64,000 nucleotides of DNA from Micromonospora citrea (GTDB lineage Bacteria; Actinomycetota; Actinomycetes; Mycobacteriales; Micromonosporaceae): assembly GCF_900090315.1 (NCBI RefSeq), contig NZ_FMHZ01000002.1, positions 3,016,501-3,080,500 of the forward strand, read 5' to 3'. The position numbers and the translations under genes were made by a program. Positions within the stretch are counted from its first letter, which is position 1, and each line of letters begins with the position of its first letter. Under the pieces are notes generated by a model. It was not told where the DNA came from and made no database searches. It was given only the letters and a program-made list of their open reading frames with translations. Below, one piece after another: positions 18,532 to 26,710 of the stretch.

Positions 18532-18966
18532 TCAGCGGCCGACGGGCCAGACCATCCGCACCTCGGTGCCGATGCCCTCGTCGACCGGGCGGACCTGGAG
18601 ATCCTCGACGAAGCCGGCGAGCAGCGCGAAGCCGACGCCGGTGGTGAGATCGTCCTCGTTGAGCGACTCGTTGGCGAGCTGGTCGGCGTCCAGCGCGGCG
18701 AGGCCGAGGCCGGCCTCGATCGGCGCGCGGTCGACGACCCGCACCGCGTACGCCCCGCCGTCGGACATCTCGACGAGCACCGGGTCGGAGACGCCGTACT
18801 GCCGGTGCAGGGCGACGGCGCGCGTGCACGCCTCGCCGATGGCCAGCCGCACCTCGTCGAGCAGGTCCTCGCGGACCCCGGCCCGCCGGGCGACCGCCAC
18901 GCCGACCAGGCGCGCGGTGCGCACGTGCACCGGAGCCGGCGAGAAGGAGAGCCGGACCGTCGCCAT
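18532..18966 (-). CDS. Anti-sigma regulatory factor (serine kinase-like HATPase) partner of BldG
   Basis: The 144-residue protein is an RsbW/SpoIIAB-type GHKL ATPase-like protein: LRLAIGEACTRAV-type N-box region (VRLAIGEACTRAVALH near residue 40) and a short G-box (TGVGFALLAGFVEDLQV). The family binds and phosphorylates STAS anti-anti-sigma proteins and captures sigma factors. Its ATG shares one base with the bldG stop (TGATG). In Streptomyces the equivalent gene follows bldG and its product binds BldG; the same role is inferred here. Confidence 0.85.
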   Translation of the reverse strand: MATVRLSFSPAPVHVRTARLVGVAVARRAGVREDLLDEVRLAIGEACTRAVALHRQYGVSDPVLVEMSDGGAYAVRVVDRAPIEAGLGLAALDADQLANESLNEDDLTTGVGFALLAGFVEDLQVRPVDEGIGTEVRMVWPVGR

Positions 18967-19322
18967 CACGCGCCAGCGCCGGCCGGGCCCGCCCCGATCG
19001 CCGCGTCGACCGTGGGGTGCAGCGGGAAGACCTGGTCGAGCGCGGTGATCCGGAAGATCTTGAGCAGCGGCTCCTTGTCGCAGACCAGCGCGAACGAACC
19101 GCCGGCCGAGCGCAGCCGCTTGAGCGCGCCGACCAGCACGCCCAGGCCGGTGGAGTCGAGGAAGTCCACCCGGCCCAGGTCGACCACGACGTGACGGGCC
19201 CCGCCGTCGATCAGTTCGAGGAGCCGTTCGCGCAGTCGGGGGGCGGTGTAGACGTCCACCTCACCGCCGACCTCGAGCACCGTGTGCTCGCCCACGGTGC
19301 GGGTCGCCAGCGACAGCTCCAT
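18966..19322 (-). CDS. bldG: Anti-anti-sigma factor BldG (STAS domain)
   Basis: The 118-residue protein is a single STAS domain with the phosphorylatable serine in [14 protein letters not shown] (about residue 57). The opening [28 protein letters not shown] and the end [25 protein letters not shown] segment closely follow Streptomyces BldG, which controls development and antibiotic production by partner switching. GGGAGG lies six bases before ATG 19322. The order bldG-kinase with a divergent helicase is the same as in streptomycetes, which supports the name. Confidence 0.9.
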   Translation of the reverse strand: MELSLATRTVGEHTVLEVGGEVDVYTAPRLRERLLELIDGGARHVVVDLGRVDFLDSTGLGVLVGALKRLRSAGGSFALVCDKEPLLKIFRITALDQVFPLHPTVDAAIGAGPAGAGA

Positions 19323-19455
19323 CGGTCCTCCCTCGCAAGAGCCGTAAACTCTCCTGGGCATCTAACCATCCCCGCCGGACACCGGCTCTGCTCACCGGCG
19401 GAGGCCCTTTCTTACCCCGGGCCCCGGCTTTCCATCTCCGAACACCAGTGCGAGA

Positions 19456-21948
19456 GTGCAGGACGTGACCTTCGACGACCTCGGCTCGGCGCACCCGACG
19501 CCGCGCCACGACGTCGGGTCGTCGTCCCTTGCCACCGTATCCGCGGGCGCCGGCCCCGGGCGATCCCCGGCCGACCTGCTCGCCCGGCTGCGTGCCCGGG
19601 GCGGCGCCGACCCGGTCACCCACGTCGAACGGGTGCCGGCCCGCGCCGGCGAGCCCGCGCCGTGGCCGGACTGGACGCCGGCGGAGCTGCACGCGGCGTT
19701 CGCCCGGCGCGGTGTGGTCGCGCCCTGGCGGCACCAGGCCGAGGCCGCCGCGCTGGCGTACGCCGGCCGGCACGTCGTGGTGGCGACCGGCACCGCGTCC
19801 GGCAAGTCCCTGGCCTACCAGCTCCCCGCGCTGGCCACCCTGCTCGCCGACCCCCGCGCCACCGTGCTCTACCTGGCCCCGACGAAGGCGCTCGCCGCCG
19901 ACCAGTTGCGCGCCGTCGCCGCGCTGGAGCTGGAGGGGGTACGCCCCGCCTGCTACGACGGCGACACCCCGCGCGCCGAACGGGAGTGGATCCGGCGGCA
20001 CTCCCGGTTCGTGCTCACCAACCCGGACATGCTGCACCACGGCATCCTGCCGGGGCACGCCCAGTGGTCCGGGTTCCTGCGCCGGCTCGCGTACGTGGTG
20101 ATCGACGAGTGCCACACCTACCGCGGGGTCTTCGGCTCGCACGTCGCGCACGTGCTGCGCCGCCTGCGGCGGCAGTGCGCCCGGTTCGGGCGTACCCCCG
20201 TCTTCGTGCTGGCCTCGGCGACCTCCGGCGACCCGGCGACGGCGGCCGGGCGGCTCACCGGGCTGCCCGTGGCCGCCGTCACGGAGGACACCTCGCCCCG
20301 CGGCGGGGTGACCTTCGCGCTCTGGGAGCCGCCGCTGCTGCCGCCGGACTCGGCCGCCGACCCGGCGGCGGACCTCACCCAGGTCCGCCGGTCGGCCCTG
20401 CGGGAGACCGCCGACCTGCTCGCCGACACGGTCGCCGAGGGCGTACGCACGCTGGCGTTCGTGCGGTCCCGGCGCGGCGCCGAGGTGGTCGCGGCCAACG
20501 CCCGCCGCGCCCTCGACGAGGCGGTGCCCGGCCTCGGCGACCGGGTGGCCGCCTACCGGGCCGGCTACCTGCGCGAGGAGCGACGCGAGCTGGAAGGCGC
20601 CCTGCTGCACGGCGACCTGCTCGGGCTGGCCTCGACCAACGCGCTGGAGCTGGGCGTCGACCTGATCGGGCTCGACGCGGTGCTGATCTGCGGTTATCCG
20701 GGCACCCGGGCGTCGCTGTGGCAGCAGGCCGGGCGGGCGGGGCGCTCCGGGCAGGAGGCGCTCGCCGTGCTGGTCGCCCGGGACGACCCACTTGACACCT
20801 ACCTCGTGCACCACCCGGAGGCGCTGTTCGGGCGGCCCGTCGAGGCCACCGTGCTCGACCCGGCCAACCCGTACGTGCTGGCGCCGCAGCTCGCCTGCGC
20901 GGCGGTCGAGGCCCCGCTGACCCCGGCCGACCTGGAACTCTTCGGCGACGGGGCCAAGGAGGCGGTGGACCAGCTCGTGGCGGCGGGGGCGCTGCGACAG
21001 CGGCCGACCGGCTGGTACTGGCGGCACCGCGAGCGGCCCGAGGTGGACCTGCGCGGCGAGGGCGGCGCGCCGGTCTGCGTGGTGGAGGCCGCGACCGGGC
21101 GGCTGCTCGGCACCGTCGACGGTGGCTCGTCCCACTTCCTGCTCCACCCGGGCGCGGTCTACCTGCACCAGGGCGTCTCGTACGTGGTCGACTCGCTCGA
21201 CCTGGCCGACGGGTGCGCGCTGGTGCACCCCGAGGAGCCCGACTGGTCCACCCACGCGCGCGACGTCACCGCGCTGTCGGTGGTGTCGGTCCGCTCGTAC
21301 GTGGACGCGGGGCCGGTCGGCCTCTTCCTCGGCGAGGTCGACGTCACCAGCCAGGTGGTGTCGTACCAGCGGCGGCGCATCGCCACCGGCGAGGTCATCG
21401 ACACGCGCCCGCTGGACCTGCCGGCCCGCGAGCTGCGCACGGTGGCGGTCTGGTTCACCCTGTCGCCGCAGTCCCTGACCGCCGCCGGCGTCGAGCCGGC
21501 CGACGTGCCGGGCGCGCTGCACGCCGCCGAGCACGCCGCCATCGGGCTGCTGCCGCTGACCGCCACCTGCGACCGCTGGGACATCGGCGGGCTCTCCACG
21601 GCGCTGCACCCGGACACCGAGGCGCCGACCGTCTTCGTCTACGACGGGCACCCGGGCGGGGCGGGCTTCGCGGAGCGCGCGTACGGGACGGCGGCCGCCT
21701 GGCTGCGGGCCACCCGGGCCGCGATCGCCGAGTGCGGCTGCGAGGCGGGCTGCCCGTCCTGCGTGCAGTCGCCCAAGTGCGGCAACGGCAACAACCCGCT
21801 GTCGAAGCCGGACGCCGTGAAGGTGCTGGACGTGGTGCTGGCCAACCTGCCCGACGGCGTACCGGCGCCCCGCCGCGCCGACGACAACGTCGCTCGCACG
21901 CCCGCCGGGGACGCGCCTGCCGCGGACGGCACGGGAACGCAGGCATAG
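19456..21948 (+). CDS. DEAD/DEAH-box helicase with DUF1998 zinc domain (MrfA/YprA family)
   Basis: The 830-residue protein has all SF2 helicase motifs: GTASGKS (about residue 112), VIDECH (about 216), a SAT motif (LASAT) and motif VI QQAGRAGRSG. The C-terminus carries the four-cysteine cluster CGCEAGCPSC...PKCGNGNN, as in Bacillus MrfA, a 3'-5' helicase that repairs mitomycin adducts without UvrA. A DNA-repair role is therefore likely. The start is GTG 19456; GTG 19465 is an alternative. It is divergent from bldG across 133 bases. Confidence 0.9.
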   Translation: MQDVTFDDLGSAHPTPRHDVGSSSLATVSAGAGPGRSPADLLARLRARGGADPVTHVERVPARAGEPAPWPDWTPAELHAAFARRGVVAPWRHQAEAAALAYAGRHVVVATGTASGKSLAYQLPALATLLADPRATVLYLAPTKALAADQLRAVAALELEGVRPACYDGDTPRAEREWIRRHSRFVLTNPDMLHHGILPGHAQWSGFLRRLAYVVIDECHTYRGVFGSHVAHVLRRLRRQCARFGRTPVFVLASATSGDPATAAGRLTGLPVAAVTEDTSPRGGVTFALWEPPLLPPDSAADPAADLTQVRRSALRETADLLADTVAEGVRTLAFVRSRRGAEVVAANARRALDEAVPGLGDRVAAYRAGYLREERRELEGALLHGDLLGLASTNALELGVDLIGLDAVLICGYPGTRASLWQQAGRAGRSGQEALAVLVARDDPLDTYLVHHPEALFGRPVEATVLDPANPYVLAPQLACAAVEAPLTPADLELFGDGAKEAVDQLVAAGALRQRPTGWYWRHRERPEVDLRGEGGAPVCVVEAATGRLLGTVDGGSSHFLLHPGAVYLHQGVSYVVDSLDLADGCALVHPEEPDWSTHARDVTALSVVSVRSYVDAGPVGLFLGEVDVTSQVVSYQRRRIATGEVIDTRPLDLPARELRTVAVWFTLSPQSLTAAGVEPADVPGALHAAEHAAIGLLPLTATCDRWDIGGLSTALHPDTEAPTVFVYDGHPGGAGFAERAYGTAAAWLRATRAAIAECGCEAGCPSCVQSPKCGNGNNPLSKPDAVKVLDVVLANLPDGVPAPRRADDNVARTPAGDAPAADGTGTQA

Positions 21949-22036
21949 AACCTCCGCTCGCGGGGCAAGGGTTCATGGGAGCGCTTCCATCGGCGCTCGA
22001 GGATCCCTAGCCGTCCTTCCCGCCGAAGGAGGAGTC

Positions 22037-22243
22037 GTGGCCGACACCATCGCGGAGACCGTCGACCTGCTCTACACGATCGACCAGGAAAACCTCACGC
22101 CCGACCAGTTGATCGCCCTCGGCTCCGCGCTCGCCTCCCTGGCTCAGGCGGAGCGGCTGGAGCAGATCAACGAACGGCTGCGCAGCATCCACCAGGTGCT
22201 GAACGCCTGGGCGCTGAAGGCAACCGTCGACGGCGGCCGATGA
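22037..22243 (+). CDS. Small conserved hypothetical protein
   Basis: A 68-residue acidic helical protein starting with GTG 22037, preceded by a strong GAAGGAGGAG site. The sequence (MADTIAETVDLLYTIDQENL, then a helix ending NERLRSIHQVLNAWALKA) looks natural and has no low complexity. No family is recognised. Its TGA overlaps an ATG (ATGA) that opens a repeat-coded frame to 22464, which I do not call as a gene. Confidence 0.65.
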   Translation: MADTIAETVDLLYTIDQENLTPDQLIALGSALASLAQAERLEQINERLRSIHQVLNAWALKATVDGGR

Positions 22244-22269
22244 CACGCCGGCCGTCGAGGCATCGGGGG

Positions 22270-22341
22270 TCGGAACGTCGGAACGTCGGAACGTCGGAAC
22301 GTCGGAGCGTCGGAGCGTCGGAGCGTCGGAGCGTCGGAGCG
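22270..22341. repeat. 8-bp tandem repeat, nine units
   Basis: Four TCGGAACG units are followed by five TCGGAGCG units without interruption. Such a run is a candidate for slippage. Confidence 0.95.
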
Positions 22342-22354
22342 TCGATCGATCATG

Positions 22355-22443
22355 CGGTGGCCGCTGAGGCGGCGGGTGGTCACACGGTGGCCGCTGAGGC
22401 GGCGGGTGGTCACACGGTGGCCGACCAGGCGGCGGGTGGTCAG
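22355..22443. repeat. 30-bp tandem repeat, three units
   Basis: Units begin at 22355, 22385 and 22415 with CGGTGGCCG; the first two are identical and the third has a few changes. On the plus strand they would encode a ten-residue Ala/Gly repeat. Confidence 0.93.
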
Positions 22444-22633
22444 TGGTCACGCGGTGGCTCATGAGCGGTAGTCGGTGAGGTGAGGCACTCGCTGCCGCTC
22501 TCGACGGATGCCGCCGGGCGGCGTGCCAGCGGCGATGGGCATGGTGTGTCGGTGCCGGGCTGCACGCGACCTGTGGGCGGGCGGATCGGTTGAGCCTGTG
22601 CGACACTCCGGCGCACCCCTCGAAGGAGATCTG

Positions 22634-23212
22634 ATGCAGCCCGACAGTTTGCAGGCCCAGCAGCAGTTCCACATCCGGCAACGGCTTCGGATGATGGTCA
22701 ACCAGTACGAGGTCCACTCCGTGGCACCGGACGGCTCCGAAGGCGGGATGCTGGCGTTCGCCCAGCAGAAGCGGCTCGCCTTCAAGGAGCAGGTGACGAT
22801 CTACACCGACGACTCGAAGCAGCAGCCGCTCCTCGGCTTCAAGGCGCGCCAGCGCCTCGACATCGGCGCCACGTACGACGTGACCGACCATGCCGGCGAC
22901 CCGATCGGCCAGTTCCGCAAGGACTTCGCCCAGTCGCTGCTCAGGTCCACCTGGCACGTCGAGCAGGCCGGGCTGCCGCAGATCACCGGCCAGGAACGCA
23001 GCCTGCCGGTGGCGCTGCTGCGGCGGTTCGTCGACTCGCTGTCCTGGCTGCCGTACCACTTCGACTTCGTCGCCGACGGTCAGCCCGTCTTCTCGGTGAT
23101 CAAGCAGTGGGGCCTGCGCGACCGGTACGTCGTCCAGGTACAGCACCCGCAGGTCGACCGCCGGCTGGTGATCGCGATGGCCATCGCCCTCGACGCCCTC
23201 CAGGCACGCTGA
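22634..23212 (+). CDS. LURP-one-related (tubby C-terminal-like) family protein
   Basis: The 192-residue protein is a beta-rich LOR/YxjI-type domain with the family pattern of a repeated short-strand unit (TIYTDDSKQQPLLGFKARQ, YDVTDHAGDPIGQFRKDF) and a C-terminal hydrophobic helix (RRLVIAMAIALDAL). The function of bacterial members is unknown; membrane association through the C-terminal helix is likely. AAGGAG six bases before ATG 22634 fixes the start. The 390-base gap upstream of it holds the two tandem repeats. Confidence 0.8.
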   Translation: MQPDSLQAQQQFHIRQRLRMMVNQYEVHSVAPDGSEGGMLAFAQQKRLAFKEQVTIYTDDSKQQPLLGFKARQRLDIGATYDVTDHAGDPIGQFRKDFAQSLLRSTWHVEQAGLPQITGQERSLPVALLRRFVDSLSWLPYHFDFVADGQPVFSVIKQWGLRDRYVVQVQHPQVDRRLVIAMAIALDALQAR

Positions 23213-23255
23213 CCCGCCCGGCGCCGGGATACGCCCCTCCGTCGCCCCGCCCCGG

Positions 23256-23425
23256 TCCCCCGCCCGACCCGGTCCCCCGCCCGACCCGGCCCCCCGCCCG
23301 ACCCGGCCCCCCGCCCGACCCGGCCCCCCGCCCGACCCGGCCCCCCGCCCGACCCGGCCCCCCGCCCGACCCGGCCCCCCGCCCGACCCGGCCCCCCGCC
23401 CGACCCGGCCCCCCGCCCGACCCGG
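23256..23425. repeat. 17-bp tandem repeat, ten units
   Basis: Ten exact-length units (T/C)CCCCCGCCCGACCCGG run head to tail from 23256 to 23425; only the first base varies. It is immediately followed by further CCCGACCCGG copies that form a hairpin. Confidence 0.97.
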
Positions 23426-23453
23426 TCAGGATCTGCTTCGCCTCTGGTCCAAC

Positions 23454-23478
23454 CCGGGTCGGGTCTACCCCGACCCGG
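23454..23478. terminator. Hairpin between convergent LOR and Tad genes
   Basis: CCGGGTCGGG and CCCGACCCGG pair perfectly over 10 bp around a 5-base loop. It lies between two convergent stops (23212 and 23501) and may act in both directions. Confidence 0.6.
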
Positions 23479-23500
23479 TCAGGAGCTGTTCCGTCCCTGG

Positions 23501-23905
23501 TCAGCCCCGCACCGGGCCGGCCCGGGCCGTCGCCGTCGCCACCCGGGCAAGGCCCGGCAGCGGCGTCACCGCCACCTCCGCGGTCACCAGGACGTCGAGG
23601 CCGTCGAGCCGGCAGGCGAGCAGCGACCCGCCGTTGGCGGCGGCGATCTCGGCGGCCCGGCGACAGGCCGTCGGCTCGCCCTGGAGTGCCTGGCCGGCAC
23701 CCGCGAGCGCGCCCAGGTCCGCCACGACCCGGGCCTGCTGGCGAGCGGTCTGCGCGGCGCCGACGGCCGCCCCGAACAGGCCGACCAGGACGAACACCAG
23801 CCCGACGGCGAGCAGACAGATCGTCGCCCCACCGCGTTCCCCGGCGGTTGCACCGCGGCTCGTCGCCGGGTTGCGGGGCTGGTCCGCCGACGCCGGGCTG
23901 GTCAC
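23501..23905 (-). CDS. TadG/TadE-like pilus assembly protein (flp-type, Rv3654c-like)
   Basis: The 134-residue protein has a short N-terminus ending RGGATICLLAVGLVFVLVGLF, an N-terminal membrane helix, and a helical Ala/Gln-rich exported part with two Cys (CRRA and LACRL). This is the pattern of the last minor pseudopilin in actinobacterial Tad loci (helicase/secretion neighbourhood TadE-like). The GTG at 23905 overlaps the tadE stop by four bases (GTGA). It is the last gene of the operon. Confidence 0.8.
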   Translation of the reverse strand: MTSPASADQPRNPATSRGATAGERGGATICLLAVGLVFVLVGLFGAAVGAAQTARQQARVVADLGALAGAGQALQGEPTACRRAAEIAAANGGSLLACRLDGLDVLVTAEVAVTPLPGLARVATATARAGPVRG

Positions 23906-24270
23906 GGTCCGGCCGCCGGGACGCCGGGCTCCACGGCGGCGACCGCGGTGGCGGCCACGGTGATCCGGGGCAGTCGCGCGCCGAGCGCGCGTACGGGCGC
24001 CTGCACGGTCGCCGTGACCCGCTGGCCGTCGACCGTGACCGTGATCTCGGCACCCGCCGGGGCCGCCTTGCCGGCGGCGGTCGCGCCGTCCTCGCCCCGG
24101 GAGGCGGCCAGCGCCGCCTCCCGGGCAGCGTGCAGGCAGCCCGCCCTCGTGCCGACGGCGTTCACCGCGGTCAGCCCGGCGAGCAGGAGCAGCAGGAGCG
24201 CCGGCAGGCCGGCCGCCAGTTCGGCGGTGAAGGATCCCCGGTCGCGGCCGGCCGGCCGGCGCCGGTTCAC
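23902..24270 (-). CDS. TadE family minor pilin
   Basis: The 122-residue protein has the TadE pattern: a short basic start (VNRRRPAGRDRGSFTAELAAGLPALL), a Glu at position five of the hydrophobic segment as in prepilin-like proteins, one membrane helix and a beta-rich exported domain (ITVTVDGQRVTATVQAPV). GTG 24270 overlaps the pilin stop by four bases. TadE-type proteins prime pilus assembly in the tight adherence system. Confidence 0.83.
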   Translation of the reverse strand: MNRRRPAGRDRGSFTAELAAGLPALLLLLLAGLTAVNAVGTRAGCLHAAREAALAASRGEDGATAAGKAAPAGAEITVTVDGQRVTATVQAPVRALGARLPRITVAATAVAAVEPGVPAAGP

Positions 24271-24434
24271 TTGAGCGCCCGGTCGATGACGGCCGTCAAC
24301 GCGGACTGCACGTTGCCGGAGGTCAGCACCTTCAGCAGGATCCCCGCGAAGGCGACCGCGGCGAGGGTGCCGACCGCGTACTCCGCCGTGTTCATCCCGG
24401 CGTCCCCGCGCAGGCGGGAGAGGAGTTTGCGCAC
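24267..24434 (-). CDS. DUF4244 small Flp-like pilin
   Basis: A 55-residue protein: basic start VRKLLSRLRGDAG, then MNTAEYAVGTLAAVAFAGILLKVL and a short polar tail. The G/MNTAEYA junction followed by a hydrophobic helix is the Flp prepilin pattern, with cleavage expected after Gly and the conserved Glu at +5. This makes it the probable major subunit of the pilus. AAAGGAC lies before GTG 24434. It overlaps tadE by four bases. Confidence 0.85.
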   Translation of the reverse strand: MRKLLSRLRGDAGMNTAEYAVGTLAAVAFAGILLKVLTSGNVQSALTAVIDRALK

Positions 24435-24458
24435 GTGGCTGTCCTTTCTCGATGGTGA

Positions 24459-25253
24459 TCAGAGCACGTCGCCGAGGACGGCGACGACCACCGGCACCAG
24501 GCCGGCGAGAATGAAGGCCGGCAGGAAGCAGAGCCCCAGCGGCAGCACGATGAGCACGCCGGCCCTTCGGGCCGCCGCCTCGGCGGCCGTGGACCGGTCG
24601 GCGCGCAGGTCGTCGGCGAGCCGGGTCAGCGCGCCGGCCAGCGCGGCGCCGCTGTTCGAGGAGCGGAGGACGGCCGCCGTGAGCCGCTCCGCCCCCGGCA
24701 CCGACGCCAGCGGTTCCCACGCCTCGTCGGGGCCGCCGCCGAGTCGCAGCAACCGGCCGACCCGGGCGAGCCGGTCGGCGAGCGGCCCGTCGAGCGCCTC
24801 CGCCACGGCCAGGACCGACCTGTCCACCGGCGCTCCCGCCCGCATCGCCGCCGCCAGCAGGTCGGCGGCGAGCGGCAGGTCGGCGGCCTCGCGCAGTCGT
24901 CGCCTGCGTACGGCCGGCGGCTCGATCCGGCGCAGCAACCGATCGAGCAGCAGGGCCGCCGGCCCGGCTGCCAGGAGCCCGGGCCAACCGTCGAGGACGA
25001 CGACCACGGCCAGGCCACCCAGCCCGGCTGCCAGCCGGATCGCGTCCGGACGTCGCCAGGACCGCGCGGCCTCCGGCGTGTCGTCACCGGCCCCGGAACC
25101 GGCCTGCCGGTGGGTCGCGCCGGCCGGGCGTACGCCGGGCGGCGCCGCGCCCAGCGCGCGCAGCCGGCGCAGGGGCCGCCGTCCCGCGAGGAACGCCACG
25201 ACGAGCAGAGCCACCATCGCCAGGCAGGCCGGCACCAGCACCGTGCGAGACAT
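24459..25253 (-). CDS. tadC: Type II secretion F-domain protein TadC
   Basis: The 264-residue inner-membrane protein has an N-terminal helix, a central cytoplasmic T2SSF domain (ADLPLAADLLAAAMRAGAPVDRSVLAVAEAL) and two C-terminal helices (VLIVLPLGLCFLPAFILAGLVPVVVAV). TadC pairs with TadB as the pilus platform. ATG 25253 shares one base with the tadB stop. It is 24 bases upstream of the pilin gene, the only loose junction in the operon. Confidence 0.88.
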   Translation of the reverse strand: MSRTVLVPACLAMVALLVVAFLAGRRPLRRLRALGAAPPGVRPAGATHRQAGSGAGDDTPEAARSWRRPDAIRLAAGLGGLAVVVVLDGWPGLLAAGPAALLLDRLLRRIEPPAVRRRRLREAADLPLAADLLAAAMRAGAPVDRSVLAVAEALDGPLADRLARVGRLLRLGGGPDEAWEPLASVPGAERLTAAVLRSSNSGAALAGALTRLADDLRADRSTAAEAAARRAGVLIVLPLGLCFLPAFILAGLVPVVVAVLGDVL

Positions 25254-26710
25254 CAGGTCGCCCGCCCCGGGGTCACGCCCAGCCGTTCGGCCCAGAACAG
25301 TCCGGCGATCTGGAGGACGATGGCGGCGACTGCGCACGCACCGCCGACCGGGGTGTGCAACAGCACCGCCACCGGATCGACGCCGATGCCGTAGCCGAGC
25401 CCGATGCCGCCGAGCGGCAGGGCGGCGAGCAGCAGCGCGGTGGCTCGCGCCCCGGCCGCCTGGGCGTCCGCCGCAGCGAGCCCCCGGTCGGTGGAGCGGG
25501 CGTCCGCCTCGATGCGCTCCAGCAGCTCGGCCAGCGGTGCGCCCGTCCGGTCCGCGAGACGTACGGCCGCCCGGGCCAGCCGCTCCAGTCGGTCCGAGCC
25601 GTCCCGCCCGTCGCCGGCAGCCGCATCGTCCCGGCCGCTCCCGGTGAGGGGGCCGGGCTGCCCGAGGGTGATTCGCTCGGCGGCGACCGGCACCGGCAGG
25701 CCGGCGCGGAGGTCGGCGGCCAGCCCGCAGAGCTGGTCCAACCGGTGCCGCCGCGCCCGGTCCGCACGCCGGCCCGACTGTCGCCGCAGCAGCGCACGGA
25801 CGGCAAGCGTGCCGTAGCCGCCGAGGGCCACCGCCGCGACCGGCCCGGCCAGCGACAGACCGGCCACGGCACCGACCAGCCCCGCCAGCAGCAGCGTGCG
25901 CCTCGGCGACCCGCTCAGCACGCCCGGCCAGCTCCGGCCTCCCCCGTCGGCCGGGACGGCGTCCCGCTTGTGGGGCCGGCGGGCCGCCGTCGGGGCGGGT
26001 GTACCGGCGGGGCGTCGCGCGTCCCGGCGGGCCGGGGGTCGGGCCGGTCCCGCCGGCCGGGACGGGCCCGGGTGCCCGCCGGCGGGCCAGGACCAGGCCG
26101 GCCGGTCCGCCACGTTGCGCAGCCGCCACTGCGCCACGCCACCCGGATCGCGCCCTGCGGACGTGTCGTGCGTGGCGGCAACCCGAACGACGGCGGGCGG
26201 GGCCGCCGGCGCGGCCGCCTCGAACACGACGTCATGTTCCGCCTGCCGCCCGGTCGGCGCCCCGGCAGCGTCGGCGGCAGGTGCCGCGGCGACACCGTCC
26301 GCAGGGGCGCCCCGGCCCGGCGGGCTGACCCGGCCCGGCGGAATGGTGCCACCCGGAGGGGTGACCCGGCCCGGAGGGATGGCGCTGCCCGGAGGGGTAG
26401 CGCGGTCCGCAGGAATGGCGCGGTCCGCAGGAATGGCGCGGCCCGACGCAGTGGTCGGCGGGGTGACACCGCCCGCAGGATTGACACGGCCCGCAGGAGT
26501 GGCGCTGTCCGCACTGGTGGGACGGCGGTCCGGGCCGGACGCCTGCCGCAGTTCGGTGATCCAGTCGACGAGCGGGTCGTCCGCCCCCGCCTTCCGGTAC
26601 GCCCCGCCGGAGAGCACGCGCCGACGGCCCCGCAGGCCACCCAGCAGATTGACCACGACCACCGCCGAGACGATCGACAGCAGCGCCACCAGTGCGTACG
26701 GGGCGCTCAC
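25253..26710 (-). CDS. tadB: Type II secretion F-domain protein TadB with Pro-rich hexapeptide insert
   Basis: The 485-residue protein has an N-terminal membrane helix (YALVALLSIVSAVVVVNLL), a C-terminal T2SSF domain (from about residue 280) and final membrane helices. Between them lies an unusual 200-residue Pro/Ala/Arg-rich linker. Residues about 62-131 of it are an imperfect hexapeptide repeat (PPGRVT, IPPGSA, IPADRA) coded by an 18-bp minisatellite. Normal TadB proteins are near 300 residues. GTG 26710 overlaps tadA by four bases. Confidence 0.87.
   Translation of the reverse strand: MSAPYALVALLSIVSAVVVVNLLGGLRGRRRVLSGGAYRKAGADDPLVDWITELRQASGPDRRPTSADSATPAGRVNPAGGVTPPTTASGRAIPADRAIPADRATPPGSAIPPGRVTPPGGTIPPGRVSPPGRGAPADGVAAAPAADAAGAPTGRQAEHDVVFEAAAPAAPPAVVRVAATHDTSAGRDPGGVAQWRLRNVADRPAWSWPAGGHPGPSRPAGPARPPARRDARRPAGTPAPTAARRPHKRDAVPADGGGRSWPGVLSGSPRRTLLLAGLVGAVAGLSLAGPVAAVALGGYGTLAVRALLRRQSGRRADRARRHRLDQLCGLAADLRAGLPVPVAAERITLGQPGPLTGSGRDDAAAGDGRDGSDRLERLARAAVRLADRTGAPLAELLERIEADARSTDRGLAAADAQAAGARATALLLAALPLGGIGLGYGIGVDPVAVLLHTPVGGACAVAAIVLQIAGLFWAERLGVTPGRAT
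26316..26525. repeat. 18-bp coding minisatellite in tadB
   Basis: Ten 18-bp units starting (C/T)CCG(G/C)(A/C) run from 26316 to 26525, broken once by a 30-base spacer at 26442-26471. Two neighbouring units (26406-26441) are identical. Confidence 0.85.

Noticed and set aside
22240..22464. 74-residue frame coupled by ATGA to the small gene
   Set aside because: Consists almost entirely of translated tandem repeats; kept as a finding, not a gene.
23256..23425. Regular repeats as a CRISPR array
   Set aside because: Units are directly adjacent with no spacers and no cas genes are present.
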